In this document: positions 34,653-44,865 of the stretch, piece by piece
Numbering within the stretch: the stretch's first letter is position 1
Layout of the letters: each line of letters opens with the position of its first letter
Assembly (NCBI GenBank): GCA_947464955.1
Contig: CANHZI010000006.1
Location: forward strand, 1 to 52,760
Source of the DNA: Oxalobacteraceae bacterium
GTDB lineage: Bacteria > Pseudomonadota > Gammaproteobacteria > Burkholderiales > Burkholderiaceae_D
DNA: 52,760 bases
Direction of reading: 5' to 3'
Made by a program: the position numbers and the translations under genes
The notes under the pieces: model-generated
What the model was told of the DNA's origin: nothing
What the model saw: only the letters and a program-made list of their open reading frames with translations
Database searches by the model: none

Positions 34653-35846
34653 TCACCATTTTGCTTGCCAACTCTGTAGACCTTTTTCGATACGTTGCAA
34701 TGCGAGTTGTAGGCGACTGATGTTTTGGGTATAGGCAAATCGCACATGCGTCTTTGCCCGGTGACGTCCAAAATCTAGACCCGGCGTGAATGCCACATAC
34801 TCTGTTTCGAGAAAATGCTGGCAAAAACTAAAGGCATCGCCGCCCTGTTCGCAGAAACGGCTAATATCGGCATACAGGTAAAACGCACCTTGCGGCTCAA
34901 CGTCAATCTTGAATCCCAGTTCACGCAAGCGCGGCAACATAAAATCACGTCTTTGTGCAAATTCCTGACGACGCTCTTCGAATATGGCAATGCTTTCAGG
35001 CTGAAAACATGCCAGTGCAGCATATTGCGCCAAGCTTGAGGCACTAATGTATAAGTTCTGCGCTAGTTTTTCCAACTCGGGAATCGCTTGCGGCGGCGCG
35101 ACCAACCAACCTAAACGCCAGCCTGTCATGCCAAAATATTTAGAGAAACTATTTAGAACAAAGGCCTCATCATCAACTTCTAGCACGCTCGGTGCATCGA
35201 TCCCATAGCTCAGCCCGTGGTAAATTTCATCGACGACAAGGTGCCCTTGCTTCGCTTTGATGGCTTGCGCGAGTGCGGATAATTCAGCCTTATCCAGCAT
35301 CGTGCCGGTGGGGTTCGCAGGCGAAGCCACCAAAGCACCTACCGTGTCTTGATTCCACGTCTGTGCGATCAATTCAGGAGTTAACTGGTACCGAACATCG
35401 GCGTCAACCGGTACCAGTTGGGCTGAGGCTTCGATCAAACGTAAAAAATGACGATTGCAAGGATAACCGGGGTCCGCCATCAACCAGTGTTTGCCTGCTT
35501 CTACCAGTAAGCTGGTTGCCAAAAGCAAGGCCCCAGAACCACCAGGGGTAATCAAAATTCGTTGTGGATCAAGATCGACCTGATAACGTTGCGCATAAAA
35601 ACCAGCAATCGCCTCACGTAACTCAGGTAAGCCTCGTGCCGCGGTATAACGGGTTTTTCCATTCGCCAAGGCTGCCTGTCCGGCGCGAATAATCGGCTCC
35701 GCAGTAGTGAAATCCGGTTCGCCAATTTCCAAATGAATGACGTCCAGCCCTGCTGCTTGTAACTCATTGGCGCGCGCCAGCAAGGCCATCACGTGGAAGG
35801 GTTCAATTGCTTGGCTGCGCGCACTATAAGTCTTAGGATGTAACAT
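34653..35846 (-). CDS. PLP-dependent class I/II aminotransferase
   Basis: This 397-residue fold-type I aminotransferase shows VIHLEIGEPDFTT at the N-terminus and TRYTAARGLPELREAIA. It also has ASPANPTGTMLDKAEL (substrate carboxylate region), VVDEIYHGLSYG and NSFSKYFGMTGWRLGW, where Lys binds PLP as Schiff base. The C-terminus has FTPGLDFGRHRAKTHVRFAY with the conserved Arg. It resembles aspartate/alanine/aromatic aminotransferases of subgroup I gamma. The exact amino acid pair is not readable. It stands alone; the 3-bp gap to the M20 stop leaves no room for separate terminators. Confidence 0.93.
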   Translation of the reverse strand: MLHPKTYSARSQAIEPFHVMALLARANELQAAGLDVIHLEIGEPDFTTAEPIIRAGQAALANGKTRYTAARGLPELREAIAGFYAQRYQVDLDPQRILITPGGSGALLLATSLLVEAGKHWLMADPGYPCNRHFLRLIEASAQLVPVDADVRYQLTPELIAQTWNQDTVGALVASPANPTGTMLDKAELSALAQAIKAKQGHLVVDEIYHGLSYGIDAPSVLEVDDEAFVLNSFSKYFGMTGWRLGWLVAPPQAIPELEKLAQNLYISASSLAQYAALACFQPESIAIFEERRQEFAQRRDFMLPRLRELGFKIDVEPQGAFYLYADISRFCEQGGDAFSFCQHFLETEYVAFTPGLDFGRHRAKTHVRFAYTQNISRLQLALQRIEKGLQSWQAKW

Positions 35847-35960
35847 AAAAGCTCTCAAACTGAACAAAACTGCTTGAGTGTAGAGCTTTATCCTCGATTT
35901 GGGAAATATGCCTTCCTGATCAGGCTATTAGCTAAATTGATATATACCGATGGCCGTCAC

Positions 35961-36590
35961 TCATACTGGAACAGCAAGATTCGATAACAATGGTTTGCCT
36001 TGTTCAATTGACTTGCTTTGCGTTTGTAAATTTTCCCAACGTTTTTCCAGTACGACAATGGTGATCGCGTACACCAACACTACGAACAGTGCTTGCAAGA
36101 CGAAGCTATGTTCTGGATAAAAGACCCACGCCAAGGTACACAAAGCGGTACGCACCACCGCGTGAAATACGCCTATCCAATGCTGGATCATGACGCTCAT
36201 CGGCAGCCACATCAAACCTGTCAGCACGGCAACGGCAAATGGTAGCGCTTTATAGTTTTGTACAAAATACGGCAATGCGATCGCATACACCAAAAAACTC
36301 ATCGCAACGGTACTAAGGAACAAGGTATCGAAGAAATTGCGCTGCTTGTTGCTTTGAAATTTCAAACGTTCACCGGTGAAGCGCGAAACCAGCATCGCCA
36401 GATACACGATGCTACCGGTTCCGATAAAGACTGCGAGCACCTGGGCTTTAGGTGGCAGAAACAAACCTGTAAAGATCAAGATGAACCAGACAATCGCGCC
36501 AGACAAGGGAGTCGCCAAAAAACGGCGTTGACGAAACTCCTGCAATTGTTGATCTAAACTGAGAGCTTGGGTGGCTGTAACATTTGACAT
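35961..36590 (-). CDS. multi-pass membrane protein (DUF7010-like)
   Basis: This 209-residue inner-membrane protein has six hydrophobic segments: GAIVWFILIFTGLFL, VLAVFIGTGSIVYLAMLV, STVAMSFLVYAIALPYF, LPFAVAVLTGLMWLPMS, a short Ala/Leu-rich one, and LQALFVVLVYAITIVVL. The N-terminal RRFLATPLSGAIVW and the G-T-G in helix 2 suggest the DUF7010 group, which I assign only tentatively. Function is unknown. The start at 36590 is set by AGGAGA six bases upstream; an ATG 6 bp earlier overlaps it. A palindrome cluster at 36671-36701 lies in its promoter region. Confidence 0.7.
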   Translation of the reverse strand: MSNVTATQALSLDQQLQEFRQRRFLATPLSGAIVWFILIFTGLFLPPKAQVLAVFIGTGSIVYLAMLVSRFTGERLKFQSNKQRNFFDTLFLSTVAMSFLVYAIALPYFVQNYKALPFAVAVLTGLMWLPMSVMIQHWIGVFHAVVRTALCTLAWVFYPEHSFVLQALFVVLVYAITIVVLEKRWENLQTQSKSIEQGKPLLSNLAVPV

Positions 36591-36670
36591 GATCATTCTC
36601 CTTTAATTTGCCTACATCGCAGAGCGCGTAGGTAGAATGATGCAAGAGTCTAGATTGCAAAAACAGTCGC

Positions 36671-36701
36671 AAATGTCACGACTTTGCATGACATTTGTCA
36701 T
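36671..36701. promoter_or_regulatory. TGACA/TGTCA palindrome cluster, possible operator
   Basis: AAATGTCA at 36671-36678 is inverted at 36689-36696 (TGACATTT). The latter overlaps a 14-bp perfect palindrome at 36688-36701 (ATGACA-TT-TGTCAT). This gives three half-sites within 31 bp, about 85 bp upstream of the DUF7010-like start. It looks like a repressor operator; the regulator is not in the window. Confidence 0.5.
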
Positions 36702-36722
36702 GTGCCATGAGCGCACTTACGC

Positions 36723-39700
36723 TTACTGATGCTGCTCTAGCAAGTAGAGAGCTTCGTCAAACTCATACTGAGAAATATGTTGATCAATGCGGCCCAAGAT
36801 AGGCGCATCAAAGATTTGCATGAATAAATGTCGATGTTCTTCGTAGTAATGCGGACAGTCGCCACTGCAAGCCTGCAGCAAACTCTTGAGCTCTTCAAGA
36901 TGCTTTGCCAAGGTCTCGCGACTGACTGGCAGCACTTTCGAATCTTGAACAAGCGCCACCTGATGCACAGGTAATAGCCTTTGCAATTCAACTAAAACCT
37001 GGTTCAGAGACTGATGTAACTTATCAAAATGTTGATTGCAATCATCTCGACTCTCAGCATTTTGTTTTAGCAGATGAAGTGCAAGTTCGAGTTGGACTGC
37101 ATCAGCCTGTACCTGCTTTGCTCCTATGCTTCCAGCCAAACCCTTTAGTGTATGTACTTGCATCAACGCTTGATCGAATTCATCACGCTCGATAGCGAGT
37201 GCCAATTGCTGTGCGGTATGCGACTGCCCATCGCGGAAATTTCCAAGTACCTTTAGATACAAATCTCGTTTCCCCATCATCAGGCTTAAGCCCTGGTTAC
37301 TATCGATATGTCGGAAGCGCGTGAAATCCATTTCGTTACTATCTTCCTGCACCTGATATTCCGCTCGTTCTTCTCGCACTTGCACCGCGCCTATCATCAA
37401 CGCTTTATGTTCTAGCCAACGTGCGAGCATATTAAAGAGCGAATTCGGTTGCACGGGTTTCGGCAAGAAATCTTGCATACCCTGATCCATGCAACGTTGA
37501 CGTACGTCTGCCATCGCGTGCGCGGTCATAGCGACAATCGGGATATGATGATAACGATCGAGGCCCCTAATTTGACGCGTCGCTTGGTGTCCATCCATCC
37601 CTGGCATTTCAAGGTCCATTAAAATCATGTCGTAAGTGCCGGGAGAGGCCTGCTCAAGTTTATCGAGCGCCTCTTGACCTCCACTGGCGACGTCCACTTT
37701 AACGCCGACCGTGGCTAACAATTCAACCGCAATCTGCTGATTGATCTCATTGTCTTCAACTAGCAGAACTAAGGTATCGCTGTAGTGATTTTTTGCGGTC
37801 GAAATCGATCGTCCCATTTGCATCAAGTTGGCTTGCGTGCACTCACTAAAAGGCAAACTAAATTCGAAACGCGAACCCACTCCAAACTCACTATGCACTT
37901 CAATTTGGCCACCCAGCAGTTCGACTAATTGACGCGAAATCGAGAGCCCCAAGCCAGTGCCGCCGAATTTACGGCTGGTTGAACTATCGGCTTGCGTGAA
38001 TGCGGAGAACAAACGGTCAACTTGATCGGCTGTCATGCCGATACCTGTATCAATGATGGAGAAGCGCAAAGCGACTGGCATTCCTGGAAGATCATCTTCT
38101 TCGCTCAGTCGTTGAATTTCAACTTGTACCGTGCCGGTCTCGGTGAACTTGATCGCATTATTGACCAAATTGACTAGGATTTGACCTAAACGCATTGCAT
38201 CGCCGACTAAGAAACGCGGTACGTCTGATGCGCCCTCGATGCGGAGATGAAGGCCTTTTTCTTGGGCTTTCTGTGCGGTTACCGTGTGCACATGACTAAT
38301 CACATCATCTAAAGAAAACGGGCTAAAATCGACTTCCATTTTGCCCGCTTCAATTTTCGAAAAATCAAGAATACTATTGACGATCCCCAGCAAGGCATTA
38401 CCGGCATCATGAATTTTGCTCAAGTAATCTCTTTGCTTAGTGCTGAGTTCGGTACGTAAGCTTAAGTAGGCCAAACCAATAATCGCGTTCATGGGGGTGC
38501 GTATTTCATGACTCATATTGGCAAGGAATGAGCTTTTCGCTTCATTCGCCAGCTCTGCCATTTCACGCGCGTGGAGCTCGGCAGCTACTTTCTCTGCAAG
38601 CATTTGTTGGTGGGTTCTTTGAGCCTCAGCCTGCAAATCTTGATCAAGTGCATCTGCAGTTCGCTTAATTGAACGAATTTCGTCTGGACGATACTGATTG
38701 AAATCGGGCTTATTGCCGACCAACAGTATTCCGGTCAGTTGTCCTCGATGGGTGAAGGGAACCAATAAGGCACTGCCAGCAGAAAACTGCTGCAAGGATT
38801 GCGGAAATCGTGAAGTAAGCATGCGTGCAAGCTCACCGCCGAGCGCACTAATTTTGGCGGGGGCTTCAAGGTCACCCGCGATCTTATTGCAAAAGCCCTC
38901 ACGGCATGTATAGATCGCGGCCTTAGCACCTCCCGTATATGCACTTAGGGCATTGAGATAGTGGCTGACGAGTTCATGTTGTCCAATGAGATTTGCCGCA
39001 TTCGCTACCGCGATTTGTAAGGTTTCTTCTTGAACTCGCCATTTAGGGTAGAGCCAAGTACGTACCAGTTGCTCTGCCAAGGCATGCAATGGTCGAAACA
39101 AAGCGATCAATACTGCGCCACAGACTATGTCAAAGAACAGCGTTTTCCAACGCTCATCGAGATCAAACCAAGGGGCAATAACGACCTGCATCCCGATGCC
39201 ACTCAAGAATAATCCAGAGCCAATAATCGCGTACACACTAAAGCGATTAATGGCAAAGCTAAAGTCAAACAATCTATTCCGAAGCAATGCATAGCCCAGC
39301 CCACAATAGGCCAAGAAGATCACGAATGAATTGAAAAATTCAAAGTAAACAACCGCACGCTCCTCAGAAACGATACGGAATAAATTATGGAACATGTAAA
39401 TGGCATAGATATTCCCCATGCAGAAACCTATCCATGCGAGGCGCTGACGAGTAATCCCTGTACTCGCACGCCAAGACAAAATCAAGGCACCGAGCGATAG
39501 GATCACGGATGCAATCGCAGAACAGCGGCGCCAAACCAGTAAATTCAAAGAATCTCTCACTTCCCATGGCAATAAACCAACCCTCAATAAGATGTAGGAA
39601 ATGGTATAGGTCGCGAACATGGCCACGTAGATATAAAACCCCCACCTAACCCAAGCCTTATTCCAATGCGGGCGTCCCTCAGGAAAAATCAAACAGAAAT

Positions 39701-40328
39701 AAGTGAAGAAAACATAACCAACGAATACTTCAATTGGGAACAAGTAGACGGAGAGAAAATCTTGCAGGGTTCCACATGGTAAATACGAGATAAACGTATC
39801 TGGAATAATCGCTAGCATCGCAAACGACAAGACCCGCATAGGCACGCTGCCAGGGTGTCGAACAACAATCAGCGTAATGATGAATAGGGCGATGTAGGTG
39901 GTAGCGAACTGCACCAAGGTAATGGCTTGCCAAATTTCAGCATGCTTTATTTTTTTGGGGATCGGTTTGAGTTGGAGGTACTCGGGCGCGGTTAAACTTT
40001 GCCCCGATGAAGTCTGGCGATATAAGTAAACCCCTACCGCATCTTCCACCGAAAATAAGCGACTTTCATCACCAGGATGCTCAAAAACCAGTCGGTCTCC
40101 AGGTTTGACTTGATGCGCAAGCAGAGGTGAGTCATCGTAGACTTTCTCGACCGGAAGCCGATACTGCCTATCTGGCGTGCCTAACACAGCCCCCAATTCG
40201 CCAGCTACACCCGGACCAGCGGCTCGTTTCCAATGCATACTTCCCCAAATATCGAGCACGCCAAAAAACAAGACCAGACTCAACATCAAGGCCTTAAATT
40301 GCGTGTTAGACAGGAAGGGTTTATTCAT
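36723..40328 (-). CDS. BarA-like hybrid sensor histidine kinase (HK-REC-HPt)
   Basis: This is a 1201-residue membrane hybrid kinase. A first transmembrane helix ([17 protein letters not shown]) is followed by a periplasmic region with a PDZ-like stretch ([20 protein letters not shown]). Some eight to ten membrane helices (about 135-430) follow. Next are a GAF-like domain (about 455-590), HisKA with [13 protein letters not shown] (His607), HATPase_c ([12 protein letters not shown]), a receiver ([12 protein letters not shown], phospho-Asp905 in [16 protein letters not shown]) and an HPt domain with [10 protein letters not shown] (His1059). It thus holds a complete internal phosphorelay and needs only a final response regulator, which is not in the window. 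The multi-helix input resembles bacterial 7TM sensors; the ligand is unknown. Confidence 0.93.
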   Translation of the reverse strand: MNKPFLSNTQFKALMLSLVLFFGVLDIWGSMHWKRAAGPGVAGELGAVLGTPDRQYRLPVEKVYDDSPLLAHQVKPGDRLVFEHPGDESRLFSVEDAVGVYLYRQTSSGQSLTAPEYLQLKPIPKKIKHAEIWQAITLVQFATTYIALFIITLIVVRHPGSVPMRVLSFAMLAIIPDTFISYLPCGTLQDFLSVYLFPIEVFVGYVFFTYFCLIFPEGRPHWNKAWVRWGFYIYVAMFATYTISYILLRVGLLPWEVRDSLNLLVWRRCSAIASVILSLGALILSWRASTGITRQRLAWIGFCMGNIYAIYMFHNLFRIVSEERAVVYFEFFNSFVIFLAYCGLGYALLRNRLFDFSFAINRFSVYAIIGSGLFLSGIGMQVVIAPWFDLDERWKTLFFDIVCGAVLIALFRPLHALAEQLVRTWLYPKWRVQEETLQIAVANAANLIGQHELVSHYLNALSAYTGGAKAAIYTCREGFCNKIAGDLEAPAKISALGGELARMLTSRFPQSLQQFSAGSALLVPFTHRGQLTGILLVGNKPDFNQYRPDEIRSIKRTADALDQDLQAEAQRTHQQMLAEKVAAELHAREMAELANEAKSSFLANMSHEIRTPMNAIIGLAYLSLRTELSTKQRDYLSKIHDAGNALLGIVNSILDFSKIEAGKMEVDFSPFSLDDVISHVHTVTAQKAQEKGLHLRIEGASDVPRFLVGDAMRLGQILVNLVNNAIKFTETGTVQVEIQRLSEEDDLPGMPVALRFSIIDTGIGMTADQVDRLFSAFTQADSSTSRKFGGTGLGLSISRQLVELLGGQIEVHSEFGVGSRFEFSLPFSECTQANLMQMGRSISTAKNHYSDTLVLLVEDNEINQQIAVELLATVGVKVDVASGGQEALDKLEQASPGTYDMILMDLEMPGMDGHQATRQIRGLDRYHHIPIVAMTAHAMADVRQRCMDQGMQDFLPKPVQPNSLFNMLARWLEHKALMIGAVQVREERAEYQVQEDSNEMDFTRFRHIDSNQGLSLMMGKRDLYLKVLGNFRDGQSHTAQQLALAIERDEFDQALMQVHTLKGLAGSIGAKQVQADAVQLELALHLLKQNAESRDDCNQHFDKLHQSLNQVLVELQRLLPVHQVALVQDSKVLPVSRETLAKHLEELKSLLQACSGDCPHYYEEHRHLFMQIFDAPILGRIDQHISQYEFDEALYLLEQHQ

Positions 40329-40659
40329 TCACTCTTGGCGGCAAAAACTCAAAATGCATCGCATGAAGTCAGAGCCCTGTTATTCAAAACAGTACACAAC
40401 TTCTTACAATGCGCTTTAACACGAGGTGAGCTTGCTTATCTCAATGAAAGAATTATTTTAATGGTTTCCCTTGTGAATCAATGTGTCCACAAAGAAAAAT
40501 TGTCATAAATCACTGTTTTTGTTGCATCAGAGGTATGCAAGCTGCATGAATGTGTTCTTATTCAGCAACAGCATCTACTTGATTGCAAAAAAGAAAACGG
40601 AAAGGCCGCAAAGAAAATGCGGCTCCTTTGGTAGCGGAGGTCAGTCGATGACTTACTGT
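40329..40659. other. 331-bp intergenic region
   Basis: This gap between the DUF2845 gene and the hybrid kinase start contains the terminator at 40601-40627. The rest (40329-40600) is AT-rich and presumably carries the kinase promoter. No gene, tRNA or clear operator is visible. Confidence 0.6.
40601..40627 (-). terminator. intrinsic terminator of the DUF2845 gene
   Basis: On the minus strand GCCGCA/TGCGGC (40605-40610 and 40618-40623), extended by AAAGG/CCTTT pairing, is followed by a T-rich tract (TTTCCGTTTTCTTTTTT). It is about 33 bp after the stop codon. Confidence 0.75.
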
Positions 40660-41034
40660 TTAACGACCGTAGCCCATGTCGGAGATCGATCTAATTCTGC
40701 CTTCCTCGAGAATGACCAATTGCATGAACTGATGTGGTCCGAAATTGTAAATCCATTCTTCGATCGGGACTTCGACTTCTTTTTCAACTTCAACCACAGT
40801 GCCATTCACAGGTCTTGGGTAAGTCTGCGGATCAATATACTTTCTGACTCGCACCGTCCTTTTTTCCATACGAAAACTCGCACTGGCTGGGGTTCCGCAC
40901 TTTTGTATCAACTCAGCCTTGTGCATTCCATTATCGATCACATAGGAATTACAACGGAAAGACATCGCATGAACAGGTGCACAAAGTAGTCCCACAACAG
41001 ACAGAACTAGGGTGTATTTCGGAAAAAATCGCAT
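40660..41034 (-). CDS. DUF2845 exported protein
   Basis: This 124-residue secreted protein has a signal peptide (FPKYTLVLSVVGLLCAPVHA). The mature part matches DUF2845: MSFRCNSYVIDNGMHKAELI, QKCGTPAS, then EEWIYNFGPHQFMQLVILEEG and a closing ISDMGYGR. Two Cys (FRCN and KCGTP) are conserved and probably form a disulfide. Function is unknown for the family. The ATG at 41034 is preferred over a GTG further upstream because GAGACC precedes it and it starts the signal peptide. It is separated from the permease gene by about 80 bp. Confidence 0.85.
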   Translation of the reverse strand: MRFFPKYTLVLSVVGLLCAPVHAMSFRCNSYVIDNGMHKAELIQKCGTPASASFRMEKRTVRVRKYIDPQTYPRPVNGTVVEVEKEVEVPIEEWIYNFGPHQFMQLVILEEGRIRSISDMGYGR

Positions 41035-41116
41035 ATCGGTCTCGGCGGGCACATTATTCGAACTGAAGAAGTCTATGCAACGCGAATGGTTTAAGCTAGG
41101 TTGACGCGATTAGAAA

Positions 41117-42511
41117 CTAACGAGGTTTTCGATACCATAACCAATAAACCGCAGTCAGTATCAATAAGAAAGGCAGGCCCGTGGCTAAGGTCAGAAAAAA
41201 TTCTTGTGTAAATGCGGTGGTTAGCATCAAGGCTAACATCAGCACCGCGCCTAACAAGGTGAGCCATGGAAATCCCCACATCTTAAACGGCAAATCATGC
41301 CCGCCTTGGGCGATCCATTTTCGACGGAAACACCAGTGCGTCACAAAAATCATCAACCATGCGAACATGGCTCCGAACATCGAAATCGCCATCATGTATA
41401 CAAACGAAGACTGTGGATAGAGCACGCTCATTGCGGCTGCAACAGCGATCCCAAGACTGGATAAGAGCAAGGCTCTTAAAGGCACATCTTGCTGATTCAG
41501 CTTACCCAAAGCTTGAGGTGCAAAGCCCGCGCGCGACAAACTAAACATCATCCTCGTTGCGGTGTACAGTTGGCTATTCATTGCCGATAAGGCCGCGATC
41601 AGAATCACAAAATTAATGACGCCACCTGCCCCAGGAATATGAGCCGCTTCCATTGCTACCACGAATGGACTCTTACCCTGTCCCGCTTGGTTCCAAGGGA
41701 CGATTGCCAACACCAGAATCAAGGTCAACACATAAAAAATCACGAGGCGTAAAAGAGCAGAGCGAAAGGCTTGCGTGATGGCACGTTCGGGGTCCTGCGC
41801 CTCACCTGCAGCAACCGCAATCATTTCAATGCTAAGATAACTAAACAACGCCACAATCACTGCCAGCCACATACCACTCCATCCTTTAGGCAGGAAGCCG
41901 CCGTGCTGAATATAGTTAGCAAAACCGATTGGAGAGTCTACAGGAGCGGCAAATACCATCCAGGCACCGGTCGCAATGAAGACGATAATCGCCAGCACTT
42001 TAATCGTAGAGAACCAGTACTCTATCGTGCCAAAAACATGCACACTCAATGCGTTGGCAGCGATCAAGGCAACCGAGAATATCGTGATCCACATCCATGC
42101 CGGAGACGCGGGGAACCAATACTGCATATATAACGCGACCGCTGTAACCTCAGTCCCAATCACTAAAACATTCGCTGCCCAGTAAGCATATCGAATTACA
42201 AAGCCTGACCAAGGACTAACATAATGTTCCGCAAAAGCACCAAAGGAACCTGAGGTCGGATGAGCAACTGTCATTTCAGCTAAACATGCGACCAGCAACA
42301 GCGCTATCACCGCACCAATCGCATAGCTCAACAACACTGCTGGCCCAGCGAAGCTGATCGCGAACCCACTTCCAAGAAACAACCCCGTACCAATTGCCCC
42401 ACCAATCGCCAACATCGACATTTGGCGACTGCTCAGGCTACGACGCAGCCCCTGTTCACGCGTAACAATTTGTTCGAATGCTTGGCTTTGGTCTTGATTT
42501 TGATTGCGCAT
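41117..42511 (-). CDS. amino-acid permease (APC superfamily, AAT family)
   Basis: This 464-residue inner-membrane transporter has 12 hydrophobic helices. The N-terminus has the family signature SMLAIGGAIGTGLFLGSG in helix 1 and HPTSGSFGAFAEHYVSPWSGF before helix 3. Helix 6 onward shows FSYLSIEMIAVAAGEAQDPE, a hallmark of AAT members such as GabP, ProY and CycA, and NFVILIAALSAMNSQLY in helix 8. It imports an amino acid by proton symport; the substrate (GABA, proline or an aliphatic amino acid) cannot be fixed by reading. It stands between DUF2845 and the phosphatase unit with no clear regulator. Confidence 0.93.
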   Translation of the reverse strand: MRNQNQDQSQAFEQIVTREQGLRRSLSSRQMSMLAIGGAIGTGLFLGSGFAISFAGPAVLLSYAIGAVIALLLVACLAEMTVAHPTSGSFGAFAEHYVSPWSGFVIRYAYWAANVLVIGTEVTAVALYMQYWFPASPAWMWITIFSVALIAANALSVHVFGTIEYWFSTIKVLAIIVFIATGAWMVFAAPVDSPIGFANYIQHGGFLPKGWSGMWLAVIVALFSYLSIEMIAVAAGEAQDPERAITQAFRSALLRLVIFYVLTLILVLAIVPWNQAGQGKSPFVVAMEAAHIPGAGGVINFVILIAALSAMNSQLYTATRMMFSLSRAGFAPQALGKLNQQDVPLRALLLSSLGIAVAAAMSVLYPQSSFVYMMAISMFGAMFAWLMIFVTHWCFRRKWIAQGGHDLPFKMWGFPWLTLLGAVLMLALMLTTAFTQEFFLTLATGLPFLLILTAVYWLWYRKPR

Positions 42512-42615
42512 AACTTGGGTATCAGAAAAAGTTGTTGATTGTTACCACATGCTGGACCCAATACTAACATGCGCAATGAAAAGAAAAACCACACTCAGCG
42601 CATTGGATCTTGAGC

Positions 42616-42649
42616 AAAAAAAACGCCAGACATCGCAAGATATCTGGCG
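42616..42649 (-). terminator. intrinsic terminator of the PhoD/phytase-like unit
   Basis: On the minus strand CGCCAGATATC and GATGTCTGGCG form a stem with a 4-nt loop (42624-42649), followed by eight T (42616-42623). It is about 68 bp after the phytase-like stop. Confidence 0.92.
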
Positions 42650-42716
42650 CCAACACAAGAGGATTCTACCCGAATCAGCTCAACACACTATTTCAACAAT
42701 CAATGCTGCACATGGG

Positions 42717-44777
42717 TTACGGCAGCAAAAATTCACTCAATTTCTTGGTAAATTTGATTAACCACAGGCGATTCGGTCGTTCTGAATCAGCACCGCGTGC
42801 AACTCTAGCCGTATTACCGGCGACACAGCCTGTGGCACCTGCGGTGGTTTGAATCGCACCATTAGCATCAACAGTACACTTGGTAATATCAGCGCCTTCT
42901 ACGATACTGCCGTTGGACGTTTGCACAATGGTCTTCAAACCAAAATCATCGTCATTCACTAGGGCCAAGGTGTTGTCATCAACCAAAGCCAAGCCTTCTG
43001 CCTTTTCAGCCATCCAGCCTGCTAAGTTCAGATCCAATAACAGCGTTTTCTTGAGCGTGACCACATTCGCGTAGTTTGCAGCATTCACAGCGGCAACACT
43101 CATGCTACTTTTTTCGAGATCACTACTCAACGCAGCAATATCAGTTACGTCGCTCGGAATTTGCACCAACATCAAACGGTTGAACACTTTTCCATCAGGA
43201 CCAGCACCTTGTTCGATGACGATGAACTTACCATTACCGAGTGACACGACATCACCAAGCTTAGCATTACCTGTTTTGCCGCTCGCATACATCTTTCCAT
43301 CCAAAGGATAGGCGTACAACTTAGTCTTCTCGCTCGTAGGATCGAACTCTACCCAACGCGTGAACTTTGCGTAATCCTTGATACTTTCATTTGTCGCGGC
43401 ACTGGCACCTGGAACCACGAAGCTGGCTTTACCGTCATCTAATGGGCTCTGGATGAAGCCATGCAACTTCCCACTGGCCAACTCAATCGACAAACCTTCC
43501 ATGCCACGATTAGCACGACGTTTTGCCAAAACCGCGGGCAAATCAGCCGCGCCTGAGCCTGGCTGATACTTCTTCAAAACGATGCCGGTATTGATATCGA
43601 TTTTTAAAATGAACGGACCATATTCATCCGATACCCAAAATACATTACGGGCTTTATCAAGAACGACAGATTCGGTATCGATACCGTAATCGTTGAAAGT
43701 AGTTTTGCTCGTTGCTTCAAAACGAGCAGCATCAGTCAATGGAATTTCGCCTGATGAACCGACCTTACCCGAGGCGATAGATAAACCTGATGCATTGATG
43801 GTCGCTGAGAACTTAATTGGCATCGATGACTTCAACACCGCACCTTGCTTACCAACGGAAATTACGCCAATTGAGGGCGTAAAACTAGGCGCTGGAAAGT
43901 ATTTGCCATCACTGGTGCCACTTGCGCCAGCGGTCACGCTACTATTCGGTACTTTAGGGCCGTCGCCATTTGGACCACGATCGGTGATGCCATAAAATTC
44001 TAAAGACCCATCAGCAGCGATTCCTTTAAATGTCAAACCAGAACCATAGGACGGCAAAAATCCATTCGGGAAATCGGCTTTTACTGCCGCCACACTGCCT
44101 TCATACGGCACAAAAAATGAATTCGCCGCTTGAATTTGATAACGCGTAATCGCCACGCTCACAGTACCAAGCGCATTGCTTTGGCTTAAGCTTTCAACTA
44201 TTGGCGTACCGATCTTAGAAGCCAAAGTATCTTCGAAGTGTTCGCGAACCAATGCGCGTCTATCACCATCACTCGTGCGGCTAGCGTACGGTGCAGGAAG
44301 TTTAGCCAATACAGCTGCCATAGCTGTATTGAAGTTGCCCGCACTCGCGTTAAAGTCGAGACTCTGTGCGGATAAGGCAGTCTTCACCACACTTGAGATT
44401 TGTATTCCATTGCTTGGATCATTATCGGCATCCAACAATTGCAAGGCCATCAAACGATTGACGACCGCATCATCTTTAAAATTGCTCGAATTCGCTAAAT
44501 TCAAAGGACTCAAGATAGTCGCACAATTGCTTGAACCCAAATTCACGCCGCCAAGATTGAAAGCAATTGTGTCGCCAGAATTACATGCAAAACCACCATC
44601 TGCGCGTGTCGTTCCTTTCAGGCCCGCAGTTGTATAGTCGAGACCTTCTACTGCTGCATCTAAGAAAACGCCATTGATAGGCTTAGTGTTATCAACCGGT
44701 TTATCACTAGATCCACAAGCAACTAAAAGGCTGGCTGCAGCAATGACACTCAAGGCACCGACATACTTTGTACGCAT
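42717..44777 (-). CDS. phytase-like esterase lipoprotein
   Basis: This 686-residue lipoprotein belongs to the 'esterase-like activity of phytase' family. The ATG at 44777 (GGAGAAAA upstream) opens a lipoprotein signal with lipobox SLLVACGSS. An N-terminal module (about 25-190) contains two Cys and VFLDAAVEGLDYTT. The C-terminal esterase-like domain has LEFYGITDRGPNGDGP, VVLDKARNVFWVSDEYGPFI, RANRGMEGLSIELASG and a final LALVDDNTLALVNDDDFG; this is a beta-propeller rich in Asp and Asn that binds calcium in phytases. It probably hydrolyses phosphate or carboxyl esters at the cell envelope. It follows the PhoD-like gene by 88 bp and ends at the strong terminator, so the two form an operon. Confidence 0.88.
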   Translation of the reverse strand: MRTKYVGALSVIAAASLLVACGSSDKPVDNTKPINGVFLDAAVEGLDYTTAGLKGTTRADGGFACNSGDTIAFNLGGVNLGSSNCATILSPLNLANSSNFKDDAVVNRLMALQLLDADNDPSNGIQISSVVKTALSAQSLDFNASAGNFNTAMAAVLAKLPAPYASRTSDGDRRALVREHFEDTLASKIGTPIVESLSQSNALGTVSVAITRYQIQAANSFFVPYEGSVAAVKADFPNGFLPSYGSGLTFKGIAADGSLEFYGITDRGPNGDGPKVPNSSVTAGASGTSDGKYFPAPSFTPSIGVISVGKQGAVLKSSMPIKFSATINASGLSIASGKVGSSGEIPLTDAARFEATSKTTFNDYGIDTESVVLDKARNVFWVSDEYGPFILKIDINTGIVLKKYQPGSGAADLPAVLAKRRANRGMEGLSIELASGKLHGFIQSPLDDGKASFVVPGASAATNESIKDYAKFTRWVEFDPTSEKTKLYAYPLDGKMYASGKTGNAKLGDVVSLGNGKFIVIEQGAGPDGKVFNRLMLVQIPSDVTDIAALSSDLEKSSMSVAAVNAANYANVVTLKKTLLLDLNLAGWMAEKAEGLALVDDNTLALVNDDDFGLKTIVQTSNGSIVEGADITKCTVDANGAIQTTAGATGCVAGNTARVARGADSERPNRLWLIKFTKKLSEFLLP

Positions 44778-44865
44778 TATTTTCTCCGACACATACGATG
44801 AATACTCAAAAGCCAGCAATGTAAGCAGCAAATATGACCCGCTCATGACAATGCTGGCTTCAGAT

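Noticed and set aside
40329-40600. tRNA or small RNA gene in the gap
   Set aside because: No cloverleaf-compatible arms or conserved T-loop sequence could be found by eye; only the terminator is clear.
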